The translations under genes were made by a program, and so were the position numbers. Positions 49,990 through 62,100 of a DNA stretch of 64,000 bases are shown one piece after another. The notes beneath the pieces were generated by a model. It was not told the DNA's origin. It did not search any database and saw only the letters and a list, made by a program, of their open reading frames with translations. Origin of the DNA: Montifringilla adamsi (taxonomy: Eukaryota > Chordata > Aves > Passeriformes > Passeridae); contig JAGGNK010010225.1 in assembly GCA_017590115.1 (NCBI GenBank), positions 2,728,001 through 2,792,000 of the forward strand, given 5' to 3'. Each line of letters starts with the position of its first letter. Within the stretch, counting starts at the first letter, position 1.

Positions 49990-52148
49990 GGTTTGAGCTG
50001 GCTTTGAGCCACATGCTCCTCTGCAGTGACTGGGAATGTTTGGCATCATGATAGTGCAGCATAAGAGTGGCCCTGGGAATCATGCTTCTATTCTGATTCT
50101 GTTGTGTAAAATGACTGCCAGTGATCTTGCTAGTGTTGTAGTTTCAGTGTATTACTCTTCTAAAATCACAACCCCACATAATGTCAAGTATCTTTAAACA
50201 AATCTGGAACACTTCTCATGTGAAATGTCTGAAGGAACCAGATCAGAGAGTATTGCACCCTGACAAGCAGAGTCTTAGGAGGAAAAATTTTTTTTCTGGG
50301 CTGTTAAAATGATACTACTTAGAATCAAGGGGTCAGAGATTCCAAACTTAACCCCTTTTATTTTTGTACAGTGAAAAATCCAATAATTATAACAAAGAAT
50401 ATAAATAGAGTAGATAAGAATCTTTTCTCTGAGCCAAGCAGTAAGAGCCATGGGAAAGCAGTGATGATGCCACTAAATGCTTATTCCCCAGCATCCTCTT
50501 CCTGTGAGCTCACAAGCCCAAAGACATTCTCAGAGCTATCATCTCACTGCACAGGGAAACAAGCAAACTATTTATAGGCAAAAAAGGGTAAAAAAACAAA
50601 TAAAAAAAAAAAAGGAAAAAAAGAAGGTGAAGTCCTTTAACCAGGAAATTAAATGCAGGATCTGGCAAAAGTATTAATCATGTTTCTAATTTTGGCAAAG
50701 GAGGAGACTAAGCATCTTAAAGACTATCTTTTTGTCTGGAATAGAGCTTTGAGATTTCCAAATAAGCAACAAGCAGTGAAAAAATTTCAATGCACAGCAA
50801 AAAGAATGAAACTAAAGACCAAATATTAAAAGAAAAATCTTTCAGGATGTCAAAGTCAACAGGACTTTCTGAAAACTGGATGTTGTGTCACTAAGACTGA
50901 CACAACTTTTAAAAGCTAGCACGGAAGAGGAGGAGCTGTTTTAAGTTGATAGATGCTTTTGAGCTCTTAACATGAGAAAACAGGAAATACCTTAGTAATT
51001 GTTATTTTGGTTTTGGCAGATACTAGGGAAAGACCTTTAAAGTGCCACAAGAGCAAAAGGATATCCTCTTGAAAGGAACACAAGTTCTTTGCTAAGAGCT
51101 AAGCTCCATTGCAGAAGCCTGTAAAAATGAACTAAGGCAAGTGAATGTTAACATTCATGGCTCAATTCCCTATCCAGCTCAGCAGAGATCTAATTCCAAA
51201 TGACAGGTATTTCAGCACAAAAGCATACACCAACAAATTAAAAGCAGTATGCAGAAGGAAGATGCAGTCAGCAGAGGTCTCAAAAATGAGAACACAATGG
51301 TAAAATATCAGGAAAATTTAATTCCTTAAAATGGATTACCTAGGAAAACAGATTTATAATCACTAAAACCAAAATAAAATCCATCAAACCATCAAAATGA
51401 ACACAAACTGACTTTAAGAAGAATTAATGAGCTTGAACTAAAATGTAGGATCAAAAACCAGATTTCTTTTGAGCTCCATTAGTGAAAAAGTATATGAAAA
51501 AGCTATGCATTAATTATTATTCTTAGCACTCCAAACTTCCTGCATGATATCTTCTCTTGTTTGGTCTCACCTTCGCTGCCAAAGAATGGCCAAAGATTTT
51601 TCTTTATATTATTCTGTGAGCTAATTCATTTGTAAGATGGTAAAATACTAGGGACATTGAACGGAATGGAAATAGATATGCATATTGAACAAACAAAAAT
51701 GTCCAAAGCATTCTCAGTATAAAAAGAACAGAACTGTTTTTACTGTAAGTGGATGTCAATATGCATCTAAAGATTTGACGATTCAGAGGAGTTCTTGGCT
51801 TGCTCAACCAATTCAGGTAAATTGATTTTGATCTACCCAAATTTTTTTAACTTTCATTTGTCTTTTAGAGAAAGAAAAAAACTGTATTTCAAAACCTTGG
51901 CAGATGTTAGAGAATGAACTTTGCTCTCACTCAAATACTCTTTTACTCTATATACAGAAGGTTCAGACTCAGGAGACCACTGCTATTCAGACAAAAAAAT
52001 CAAGCATTTATTTAAAATTTGAGTAGGGGTTATTTAAGTATGTGCTAAGAAAACTTTCTCAATCAAGGTTATCAATGAGATTTCAGAGGGAAAATAAACC
52101 CCATATACATATTTATACACACACACAATCCTGAGAGAATCAACTTTA

Positions 52149-52790
52149 ATGGAAAATGGACTTGCCAATAATTCTGGCATGACAGGTGGGAGCACAACTC
52201 AAATTTTCCTAGGCTGCTGGACTGTGTCTTCATCTACAAAAAGCAACAATGCAAGACATATTCAAGTCAGCATCTTTCACATGTATCAGAGCTTGGAAAG
52301 CCCAAGCAAAAGGGATACCAACACAGGTAACTGTCACACGGATTTAGCTCCAATGACACAAACTTGTTATCAAAAGAGGTTATCAGAAAACAGAAGGTTT
52401 CTGCTGTCTAACCTGTCACAGGCTAAAACATTAAGCAATTTTGACTCTGCATTGAGAATAGGACACAACAGACAGGCTCTAAGTCAAAGTCATTGGTGCC
52501 CAGTCTGCCTACCAAGAGTGGAGGAATCTGTGCTGTGTCATCATCCAGCAAAACCCTTCCTTCAGGAGAGGATAAGTGACAAGATGCAGATGCTGTCTGA
52601 TCTAGTGCTGCAGGCACAGCACATGGAGATGCAGGATTGTATTTACAAGAAGTTCTGTGCAGCTGAGGCTGCTCAAAACCCATGGAGGAAATTTTTGAAA
52701 TGCTGGCATAAAAGAGATGGTGACAGCAAGGCAATGCTAGCTGCAGGGAAGACACACTGCACTAAGCCTGCTGGGAATAGGGAAGAGTGA
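52149..52790 (+). other. Longest open frame of the window, 213 codons, unrecognised
   Basis: An ATG-initiated frame of 213 codons on the strand opposite to RBMS3. The frame is open from 52098, after a stop at 52095..52097. The product has no signal peptide or membrane segment that I can see, is fairly Cys-, Ser- and Lys-rich, and its C-terminal part (YKKFCAAEAAQNPWRKFLKC and onward) is basic. No known domain is recognised. No promoter, Kozak-strength context, splice-site set or polyadenylation signal clearly frames it. A chance frame in a locally GC-richer stretch is the default explanation. Confidence 0.15.
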
Positions 52791-55098
52791 TGGACAACCA
52801 TTTGATTAATCGAGATATTCTCTGCAAGGTGCAAGGAAAGTGAGATGCAGTCAGCTGTTTCCTGAGTAGCTGCTTGTACAGATTAAACCGGTTCTTACCA
52901 ACAAGGTAGCAGTTTAAAAGACACTAAAAAAAAAAATTAAAATATAGATTAAACCAAAGACCAAACATACCATATTCTTAACAGCTGAACTCCCGCACAG
53001 AAAGCATGATGTCTGGTTTCCAGAGGTCTTTGCTCATAGTTGTAGTAGGACTGACAACCCAATGAACTTGGCATTGTGTGTTCCCCAGCCTAGTCTTCCC
53101 CTGCCATATCCCTCTTAGATGCTGCACATAAACCACAGATAGATCCCAGTCTGGAATCCATCAGCTGTGTTAGATAACAGAGTTACTTTGATTTCTTAAC
53201 TAGTGTTTGTAAGTTCTGACAGCCACACTTAGTTTTATTAAATGTACTTGTGCTGGCTAAAGCCTTTCCCAATACCTCCTTAGGGCACTATTACAGGTTT
53301 CAGATTGAGACTGGACTGCTTGGAAATCATTGTGTTCCTGGAAAATGGGCTAATTACAATGGCAATCTTGCACAGCAGCTACGACTACTCTCTGCCTATA
53401 GTTTTCCCCCTGCAAAAGGTTAGAAGCATGAAAATAAATAGAATTAAGTCTGTGTTTGTTAGAAGATATGCAGCAATCAGGCAGAAATGTTTTCATGTTC
53501 ACTGCTAGGTACAGGATCTGATGCATGAGAAATGGTAATGAGATAACAAATTAGCCATTGATTCAGACACATCAGTGATGACTGAAAGCCATTATGTGGT
53601 AACTGCTCTTTTCTGGGGGTCTGTTTGAAGTATGTTGGTGGTCCTCATGTATTTCCTAGGAGAAGAACATCTGTTGAAAAAAAACCACTATCAAAATCAA
53701 TATAATTAGCATCTTTTTGAAACTCTTGAGTTAAAGGAAGGGTGGATCTTTTTCCTGACCCTGAGCTGATCTTTCTTGTGTGACAAATAGAAGCTTTCAG
53801 CTTCCAAGTTGTTTTTGTTGGATGAAGAAACAGTTTTATTTCCCAGGTCTGACAGTCTGGCTCTATCTATTAATTTTCATACACTTGTTGTTTAATAGTC
53901 AATAGTTTCAATTAAGCCTAAAAGACTTCAATACCTAAGTATCCCTGAAAATTATTGGGACAGACATACCTCTCACTCAAACTAATTCAAAAAATGCCCA
54001 AAATGTTAAATTAGTAACAGATACCAAAGGAGTAATATGCAACACACTTACAGAATAAGCCTCCTTTATGTCACTGCTCTGGCATTCAGAAAAACCTTCT
54101 GGAGTCAATGATCACACAAAATGATCAGAACAGCAGAATCTTGATTCAGACCACCCATTATGTATATTTTTAGGGGTACTGAATATTTTTTACTCTTCCA
54201 AAGCCAGCAAACAAGCAATATCTTGTTAAAAAAAACCCCTTTAAATTCAAGGCACGCCCTAGTCCCAATATCTTCCATATTTTACACCTTCAACTATTAT
54301 TTCCTATCTACATCTCTTATTTTCTTAGCACTGAAATTAAATCTCACTTTGGATGCAGCTCCAAGTATACAATGCTATATATCAGCAACCTTGGTCATTT
54401 CATACACAAAAGGACTATTTGGTTGAAATTACAGGCAGGCAAAAGATACATAAATTAAAAACTGCCTACCAACACCTTAATCACACCAAAAAAATTGTTT
54501 AAGCTTTTTAATGATGATTTCTTCTTACATTACATGCAGTATGCTGAAGTAAAGATAACTCATATGGAAAATGAACTGCTCAAACTAAACTTGTATCCAC
54601 CACACACCTGCTGGAATTAAAGCCTCCTAAGGCAAAGGCAAATTTCTTGGTGCTAGTGCTCACATTCAAGCAGAATGCTTTCAAAGAATCCAGCTCAGCT
54701 TTCCCTGGTTTCTCTTAGAGCCACCCTTGAGGCTAGTCTGAAATAAGACAAGTTAGAGATGAAAATAACCAATGACATCAACTCCTACATCAGTGAAATG
54801 CAGGCTCTTGCAATATATTTACTCCTATGCTAGCAGGCTTCTTTTGAAAATTCCAAATGCTGAGCTTTTCATTACACTGTAATGTAAAATTCAACTGATG
54901 AAGAATTTATTTGAAGGGCAGGTGCTCATTCATGGTGCTGTTACCATGGGTGGGGTTGGAAAGGGAAATCCAGACAAGAATACAATTAGGAAGCTGTTGG
55001 GTCATATTTTCTTAATTTGAACACATATTTCATATTTTAATAGTATAAGCTCTGAACTAAAAAGCTTCACATTTGGTCACAAAGTTACAGTATGTTCT

Positions 55099-55205
55099 GA
55101 AAGGGAGATAGAGGGAGAAGGAGGGGAAGATGGGAGAAAGGGAAGAGGAGGGAAAAAAAGGAAAAAAGAAAATGAAGAGGGAAAGGGAAGGAAAAAGAGG
55201 GAAAA
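55099..55205. repeat. 107 nt polypurine tract on + strand
   Basis: G and A only, apart from three T residues at about 55109, 55131 and 55173. Rich in GGGAGA, GGAAGA and GAAAA motifs. On the RBMS3 sense strand it is a C/T tract. Long polypurine-polypyrimidine DNA can adopt triplex-type structure; nothing else is recognisable here. Confidence 0.92.
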
Positions 55206-56064
55206 TGCTCAGAATCAGTGAATTCATTGCGCAATCAGTAACCTAATTGAGAAGGATGCTGATCATATTCAATAATATAATACTGTAACTGAAGAGACAC
55301 CCATGACAACTGGGATATATGTCTTTTCAGTTGTTTTGGGGGGATTTCTTTTGTCATTAAAATTTGCATTTTTTGAAATGTAAAAGTCATATGTGAATTA
55401 AGGATTGTTAAACTTGGTATTCAAAAGTTATTTTTCCTACCATATCTGTGCAATCTAAAAGTTAAATTACTCCTTTGCCTTTTTTCTCTAATTTTTTTTC
55501 TTTTTTGTTTCTTTTTCTTTGCTGAACAGCAGTAATTCCAAAAATACTATATACTGAAAGATTATATACTGGGTGGTAGGGTAAAGGCTACATATAAAAT
55601 GCTGCTTTAATAAGCTTTAACAAAAAGGACAAATGTAAAATCAGATATCCATCACCTTTCCCCTCCCTCTTGATGTCTCTTACATTGTAGAAGATAAATT
55701 GCAGACACATCATAGACACTGAGGCAGCCCAAGTAAAATCTAGGCTGCTTTGCCCTTCTTTCAAGTTGCTGTGATTGAACCTGGGAAAGACCTTTCTATG
55801 ATCTTGTGATCAAATGCTGCCATTCAAAAAAGAAAGGCTCAGAGAAATGACTAAGAAATGGGATTTTTACAGCTGCTCAGGACTGCTGACCAGCACAATG
55901 ACATTGTTGCTGGGACAAACAAATAAAAAATCAAATAGAATCTTAGCCTTCTGCTTCCCCAGTGCTTTCAAGGCTGAATTGCTTTTCTCTGTGGTTTGCA
56001 GCACCATTAGAGGAGAAGGGTGAAAGAGAGACTTCAAGAACGCAAGAGGCTCCTTGCATACTTA

Positions 56065-56088
56065 TTTGAATACCTTGAGGTATTCAAA
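56065..56088. other. 10 bp perfect inverted repeat (hairpin)
   Basis: TTTGAATACC (56065..56074) and GGTATTCAAA (56079..56088) flank a TTGA loop. The right arm is also the start of a 17 nt direct repeat recurring 39 bp later. Confidence 0.9.
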
Positions 56089-56134
56089 ACATATGAGGAA
56101 GGGAGAGAGAAGCTTCTGGTATCCAAAACATATG
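56079..56134. repeat. 17 nt direct repeat, 39 bp apart
   Basis: GGTATTCAAAACATATG at 56079..56095 recurs at 56118..56134 with one substitution (T to C). The intervening sequence is purine-rich (GGAAGGGAGAGAGAAG). Confidence 0.88.
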
Positions 56135-59100
56135 GAAACTGCTATTGTGATACCACTGATGTTACTTTGTCAGTATGAATCTCAAAGGGAAATATCTTCA
56201 CACACTACTTCAGACACTTCATGCTCGGGGGAAAGGCCTGCAGAAGAGTCCTCAATGCTCCTCTGGTGCCAGGGACAGCTTCACTTTTGGAGGGAGGAAG
56301 GGACACAGTGTGGCAGAAATACAAGACTACCACGGGAAGACAGGCCCTGTGTAATTTTTCCCCTTATATGTGTCTTCCCTTTCCCGTGACACCCCCTTTC
56401 TCACTACCAAGTCCTTCCTAAAGGCATCAGCGCCAAATTTTTCCCAAAATGCTCAAGGACAAACCAAGCTCCTGCAGGACTTCTGTTCAGACAAATACTC
56501 AGAAGTTTGGATACAAATCCTCTCTTTCCAGCTACCAAATTTTTCACATGCTCTGCCAATGAAAATCTCTTTGTAGAAAACTCCCTGTACCAGCCCTGAT
56601 GAGGCAAACCCAGCTGAAAGCCTCCATAAGGCTGTCTGCCACCCAAGGGCACTTCAAGGCACCTCTCCTGGATGTTTGCTGGGTTACAGTGGTGCTCCAA
56701 AACATGTGAAAATTCAATACTCCAATTTTACTGGGACATCTGAAAAGTCCGTTCCCAGAGGCTTCCACTTCTGGTTGAGATCAGATGCACAAAGAAAGGA
56801 GTGTGTCAAAAAATATCTATTTGCACATGGTTAAGCTTCAATAAAAAATTTTTGTTCAGCTTACTTGGAATTTACAGGGTAAAGGTGAAGAAGATTGAAG
56901 CTTCTGACATAAATTTCTCTACACTTTGAATTTAAAAGTGTTCAATGTGTAAGCAAGTGGAGAAGTGGGAGGGAGTGAGGAGGAAAGGAAGAATTCTCCT
57001 GTGAAAGGCCTGAAAGGGAAATCATTTTCCTCAGTTAAAAAAACATGAGATCATGCAAACCACTTGCTGGGTATTATTATTATTGAGCATAATACACTAT
57101 GAGCTCAAGTGGTTAGTCTGTGCTCAGCCTTGCTCAAGTTGGCTTTTTAAATGACTTTTAAACTAGTTGGCTCAGGTGTGACAGCATCATGCTGCAGCAG
57201 TAGGGTCTGCAAAGCAGATGTACTCCATCATTTAAAATGTCCTGAAGGGACCAATAAAGTAATGCAGGAGAGGAAGAAACAGGAGGAGTTGTGCCACTGC
57301 TGGCCACAGCTGATGCAAAAGCAGAATTACTCCCCGAAATCTGAATCATGTACAAATAATTTCACAATGTTCCACATTGTTTCATGCCCTGATTTGCATG
57401 TTTTTATTTATTTGCATTGCTTTGTTTTAAATTGTCAGCCCTTTAGACCTAAACAATCTGAAATTCAAGCTGTGAATCTTTCTGGCTCATAAATTTTGCC
57501 TGCCATAACACCTGTGCAACTCGTCTGTCTTGTCTTGGGTTTTACAAGCGCATCCAAGGAACAGCACTGCCCCTGGACCAGAAACTTGTCGACACTTCTC
57601 CTGCTGATGCATGAGGCAAGACAGAATTCAGTGCACACACTCTCAGCTGTGCTGGTTATGTAGCAGTAGCATACAGAAGGGATTTCTTTATGCTTAAACA
57701 AATATATCCACCATTTCCCATTTCATAAAGGGAATGGATTTTCTGAATTAGAAGATTTACATAGTCACTCTTAACAGAAAAAAATGCCCATGAGTTAAAA
57801 GAAAAAAGAAAAGTATATATTGAAATTGGTTTAGATAAACTGTGGTAGACTTCATTGTCACAAGATATTATGAATGAGAAAGGAATGCAGTTCTCTGTTT
57901 ATGCTGCAGACTTTTAGAAATCTTAGGAAAGATATGACAGGTGCTATTGTGGCAGGAAGAAAAAAAAGGAATAATCTTTTCTCATTTATTTGCCATATTG
58001 TTCTCTAACTTTCATTCTTATAAACTGAGTGGAAGATTTTAATCCAAACTGCAGTAACGCTATTTTATACCTCATGACCTGAATTACTGTGATATCACAA
58101 ACAAACTGATCTTATGCATTTTTTGTTATTTCTAGTTACAAAGTAATACAAAAACTCCAACCCTGTAAAAGACTTTCTCCCTAATTATACAGCTAGATTA
58201 CAAACTCAGTATTTGATCATATATCTCTTTGAAATACAAAAAGATACAGTTATTTTCCTAGGAACTTACAGACCAGTACAAGATCAAATGAAACCAAACA
58301 TAAATATGAAGCACTTCAGATTTTTGACACTGTCCCCATCATCAACAACTTTATGGATTTTTGGAAAAGCCGGCTTTAGATGATGGCAGCATTCTGCCTT
58401 TTCTCACACAGCTTTCCTCATGAGCTTAAATTACATGGTTTAGCACTGATACATACCTCTTAATATCTTAAATACAAATTGGCTCAGCCCTCATTCCTCC
58501 AGGACATTAGTGTGTACCAACTACTGGGGTTTACTGAGTAAATGAATATGCCCGTATCCTCCTAACCAAAAGGAGTCTTTTTTGAACTAAATGGAAATGA
58601 CATAAAATCTTGACTAGATAGGAATTTTTCTTTTTGCTTTTTAGAAAAATAACCCTTGCCTTTAAAGAATCTAAAGAATATACAATCTTTAAGATCCAAG
58701 AGACCTAGGAAATTGGAATGTATCTTTACATCGTGACATGGAAACACATGATATGGAACCAGAAGCACCTACAGCAATGTCAGCACAGTAAGGACAACTG
58801 AAGGTTACATAAACTTAATTCTGAAGAAATAAAAAAACCCCAAAGGAGCAAAAGAGAGAGAACCCCATCTTGTTCAGTGGCACAAAATTACACACTTCAC
58901 ATTTGAAATTCTTAAGAATGCCATGAAGCAAAACAAGTATCAACAGATTTTAAAGGCTGTCTTTGAAAGGAAGTAAACTTTGAAAGTCCAAGAAACACTT
59001 GATTTCAGGTGAAGCCAAAAACTATTGGAAATCTATGGCTGAAGAGTTGGTATACATTGGATTAACTACAAATGATGTTTGACCAAGTACTGAAAGGAGG

Positions 59101-62100
59101 GTAGAGCCAGGAGCCTGTGCTGGTGGTGCTTGACAGCTGTGAGTCTAAAAGGGAGGGCAAAACATGGAACAGTGATGAGGTTTTGGCCTCATTATAAAAG
59201 CCTGCACGAGCCAAACCAAAGTCACTGAGATCTAAACAGGGACCTGCTTTCTGAGCAAAAGGTTTTATATTTTCCAATAACTCAATACCCATTCTGCAGT
59301 TTCTTGGTTAGAAAGTCCATCTTTATGACCATCTTCTGCGAAGTCTATCTGATCTTAAACATTATGTGATATCTCGAAAAATGGAACTATTTCCCGAGGG
59401 ACACTCTCTTCTGAGAGCTGTACACTCCACCCAAGCAGCTCTAAACATCCAACACAACCCCAGCAAAAGGGTGAGCTTGGGACAGCACCTGCACATTGCT
59501 GAAGGCACGGGAAGAACGTGGGGCCCAAAGCAGGACAGGGGTTACAGAGGCCTCAGTTCACCACCAAGACTCAAGGAGTTAAAGATTTTAACTGTTTGTC
59601 AAAGATGAAGACTTGCAAAGAAGATGAAACCAACAGAAGTTAAAAGAATATTCAGAGGGTTTGCGACGTTAAAGAAGTTTTTGTTAACAATGTGCTGAGT
59701 TTGTGCATTTATGGAGCACAGAAAGTGAAAGATAACAGCAATTCCATAAAAAATGACAGCCAGAAATTGGAAATGAGAAAAATAAATAGAAAATTGTTAA
59801 ACTGTTACTTTTTATGAAGGTCTTTACAAGGATCATATTTTCTGATACAATGAGGAAGAATTTATTCTTAGAATTCAGGTAGACAATATAAAAGATTCAG
59901 ATAATATTAACATTGTATACATGAAAGGAACTGAGAATACAAGTAAGAAAATTTGGGGATTTTGGGTAAAGAAAATTTTTGAGGATAACAATATGTAAAA
60001 GATAACCCCCTTTTTAAACAAATTTCACTTGTTACCAGTAGAAATTCTAGTAGAATCTCCTTTATTTTGAATTCTCTGTAGCATTCAACAAATATTTTAA
60101 AAGATCTACAAACCAATACCTGGTTTACAGTATTGGCTGCTCTTTTATCTAGTTTAAAATGTCAAAGACATATACATATGTACAGACAGCTATGCAAATG
60201 CCCCAGTAAGAATTATTTGGAAGAGCTTTTCAGTGTTTTGTCTATATAAATGAATAGACAATTAAATAAAAAAAGATAAAACACCAAGAGACAGGGTCTA
60301 AAAAGCTATCAAACAAAACATTTTAAGTTCATTCACTCAGAAAAGCAATTTAGAGCATCACTAATGACAACAAGATAGTATTTGTTCATATACTAAGAGA
60401 AAAACAGTGGAAAATGTTGTTAATATCCAGTACACCATTAACCCTCAACTGGAATACTGTTCCTTCATCATCATTTAAGGCACAATATCCTAGAAAACAT
60501 GTTGCTCTAAATAGAGCATTCCAAGTTCTAAGTCTACTTCTCTGAAGCAAAGGTTAACTATTTGAATTTACTCTCTGTGGTGCAAGAACCTGAGAGATGT
60601 CCTAAGACAAATATTTAAACTAAGGAGAGAGGCAGAAAATATCAACTGATTTTGGTGAAATGAGTCCATAAAAACGCAATGCTTGGAACACTTTCAAGAA
60701 GAAAAAAGAAAGAAGCATGCCCAGTAATGATTAAAGCAAGGTATGAGGTATTTGTAAATACATCTGTATTGCAGATAACTTCTTTCTATTTAAGAGTTTT
60801 TACTCTAGTAAAAGTCAGAATAAAAATTATACAGTCACTTGTTACTTGTGGGGTTCTTAACATACACAAGGATAATAATTCCCTCTCTTTTTGTCAGATA
60901 TCTGTAATTAAATTAGCAATAAGAAAAGGAAGATTCTTGACCATGTAATGTAGCATTCATGTGTCTCACTTGCTTTAAATTTTCTCTGAGAAAGTAACTA
61001 GCCCAATGTCCTCCAATGTCCTTTGACAACGCAAAGTATCTGCAAAGGAAAGTAAATCTAGCAAGTACCACAACAACTAGAATATCAGCAGAGGATAACT
61101 AACACAATTGAGGCATGTTCCTGTGAAATTCCAGAGAAAATTAAGAACTTGTTTCTTAATTTTTGCATTTATCCAGAAAGAGAAAAATGAAGTTATTTAA
61201 AAACATCCAAGGATACTGGGACATGGACAAAAACTGTGTAAATACTATTCCCTAAACTTGCCCATCCAAACAGAAGCCAACTTGTTACTGAGAGACGATC
61301 TAAGAAATATTGATTTAATTCAGTGATTGCAAAATGTCAAAAATTAGCAGGATTTCATATGAAGTGTCCTATTCACTAACAAAAATAGATGCAGTACAGA
61401 AAGACTGAGAAAGAACCACCTATATTATTAGTAGTGCTCTTCATATCTCAATGGAGATGTAGAGCAATACAGAATTCATTTGCTGACTTTCAGCATGGCC
61501 ATACAGCACCTATACCATCAGTTTCACAGGAGGCTGAATTCTCTACAGGATGAAAACTTACCCACTAGGCCATGCAGTGGGTAGATTTCCATGCAAGAAA
61601 GCAGTGCTAATAAAGGGAAAACAAAAAAACCTCTCACAAATAAAACCGACTAAAATAATAATCACTCAAAGCTACTCAGAATATTTATGAAGCTGACATG
61701 GAATTTGCCAAGAATTGAGATTTTGCAGATTTCTAGAGATGACTGTGCTTTCTCAGTCTGAAAGAAATGCAAAGACATTTACTAATTATTTATGGAACAA
61801 CCAATTATTTTGTACTGTAAATCTAAGACTGAACATCATTAAATGCTTATTAGTTGAGTAAGCAAGAGTGGAGCAATTCCTTCTGGAATGGAATGAAGCC
61901 AAGGAGTTGAAGAGAGAAGGCCCCTTAATGAGAATGATTCACTAACACAGACACAGTGATGCTCAATTTACCTAGGCACTACACAACTGACCATCAAAAT
62001 GTTTCAAGAGACAGAAAATAACCTTTGCATTGTGACTGGCTTGAAGCAGAGGGGTCTGGAGCTACAAGTGCTCAGTTCAACAGTTTTTAAGAAACAACAG

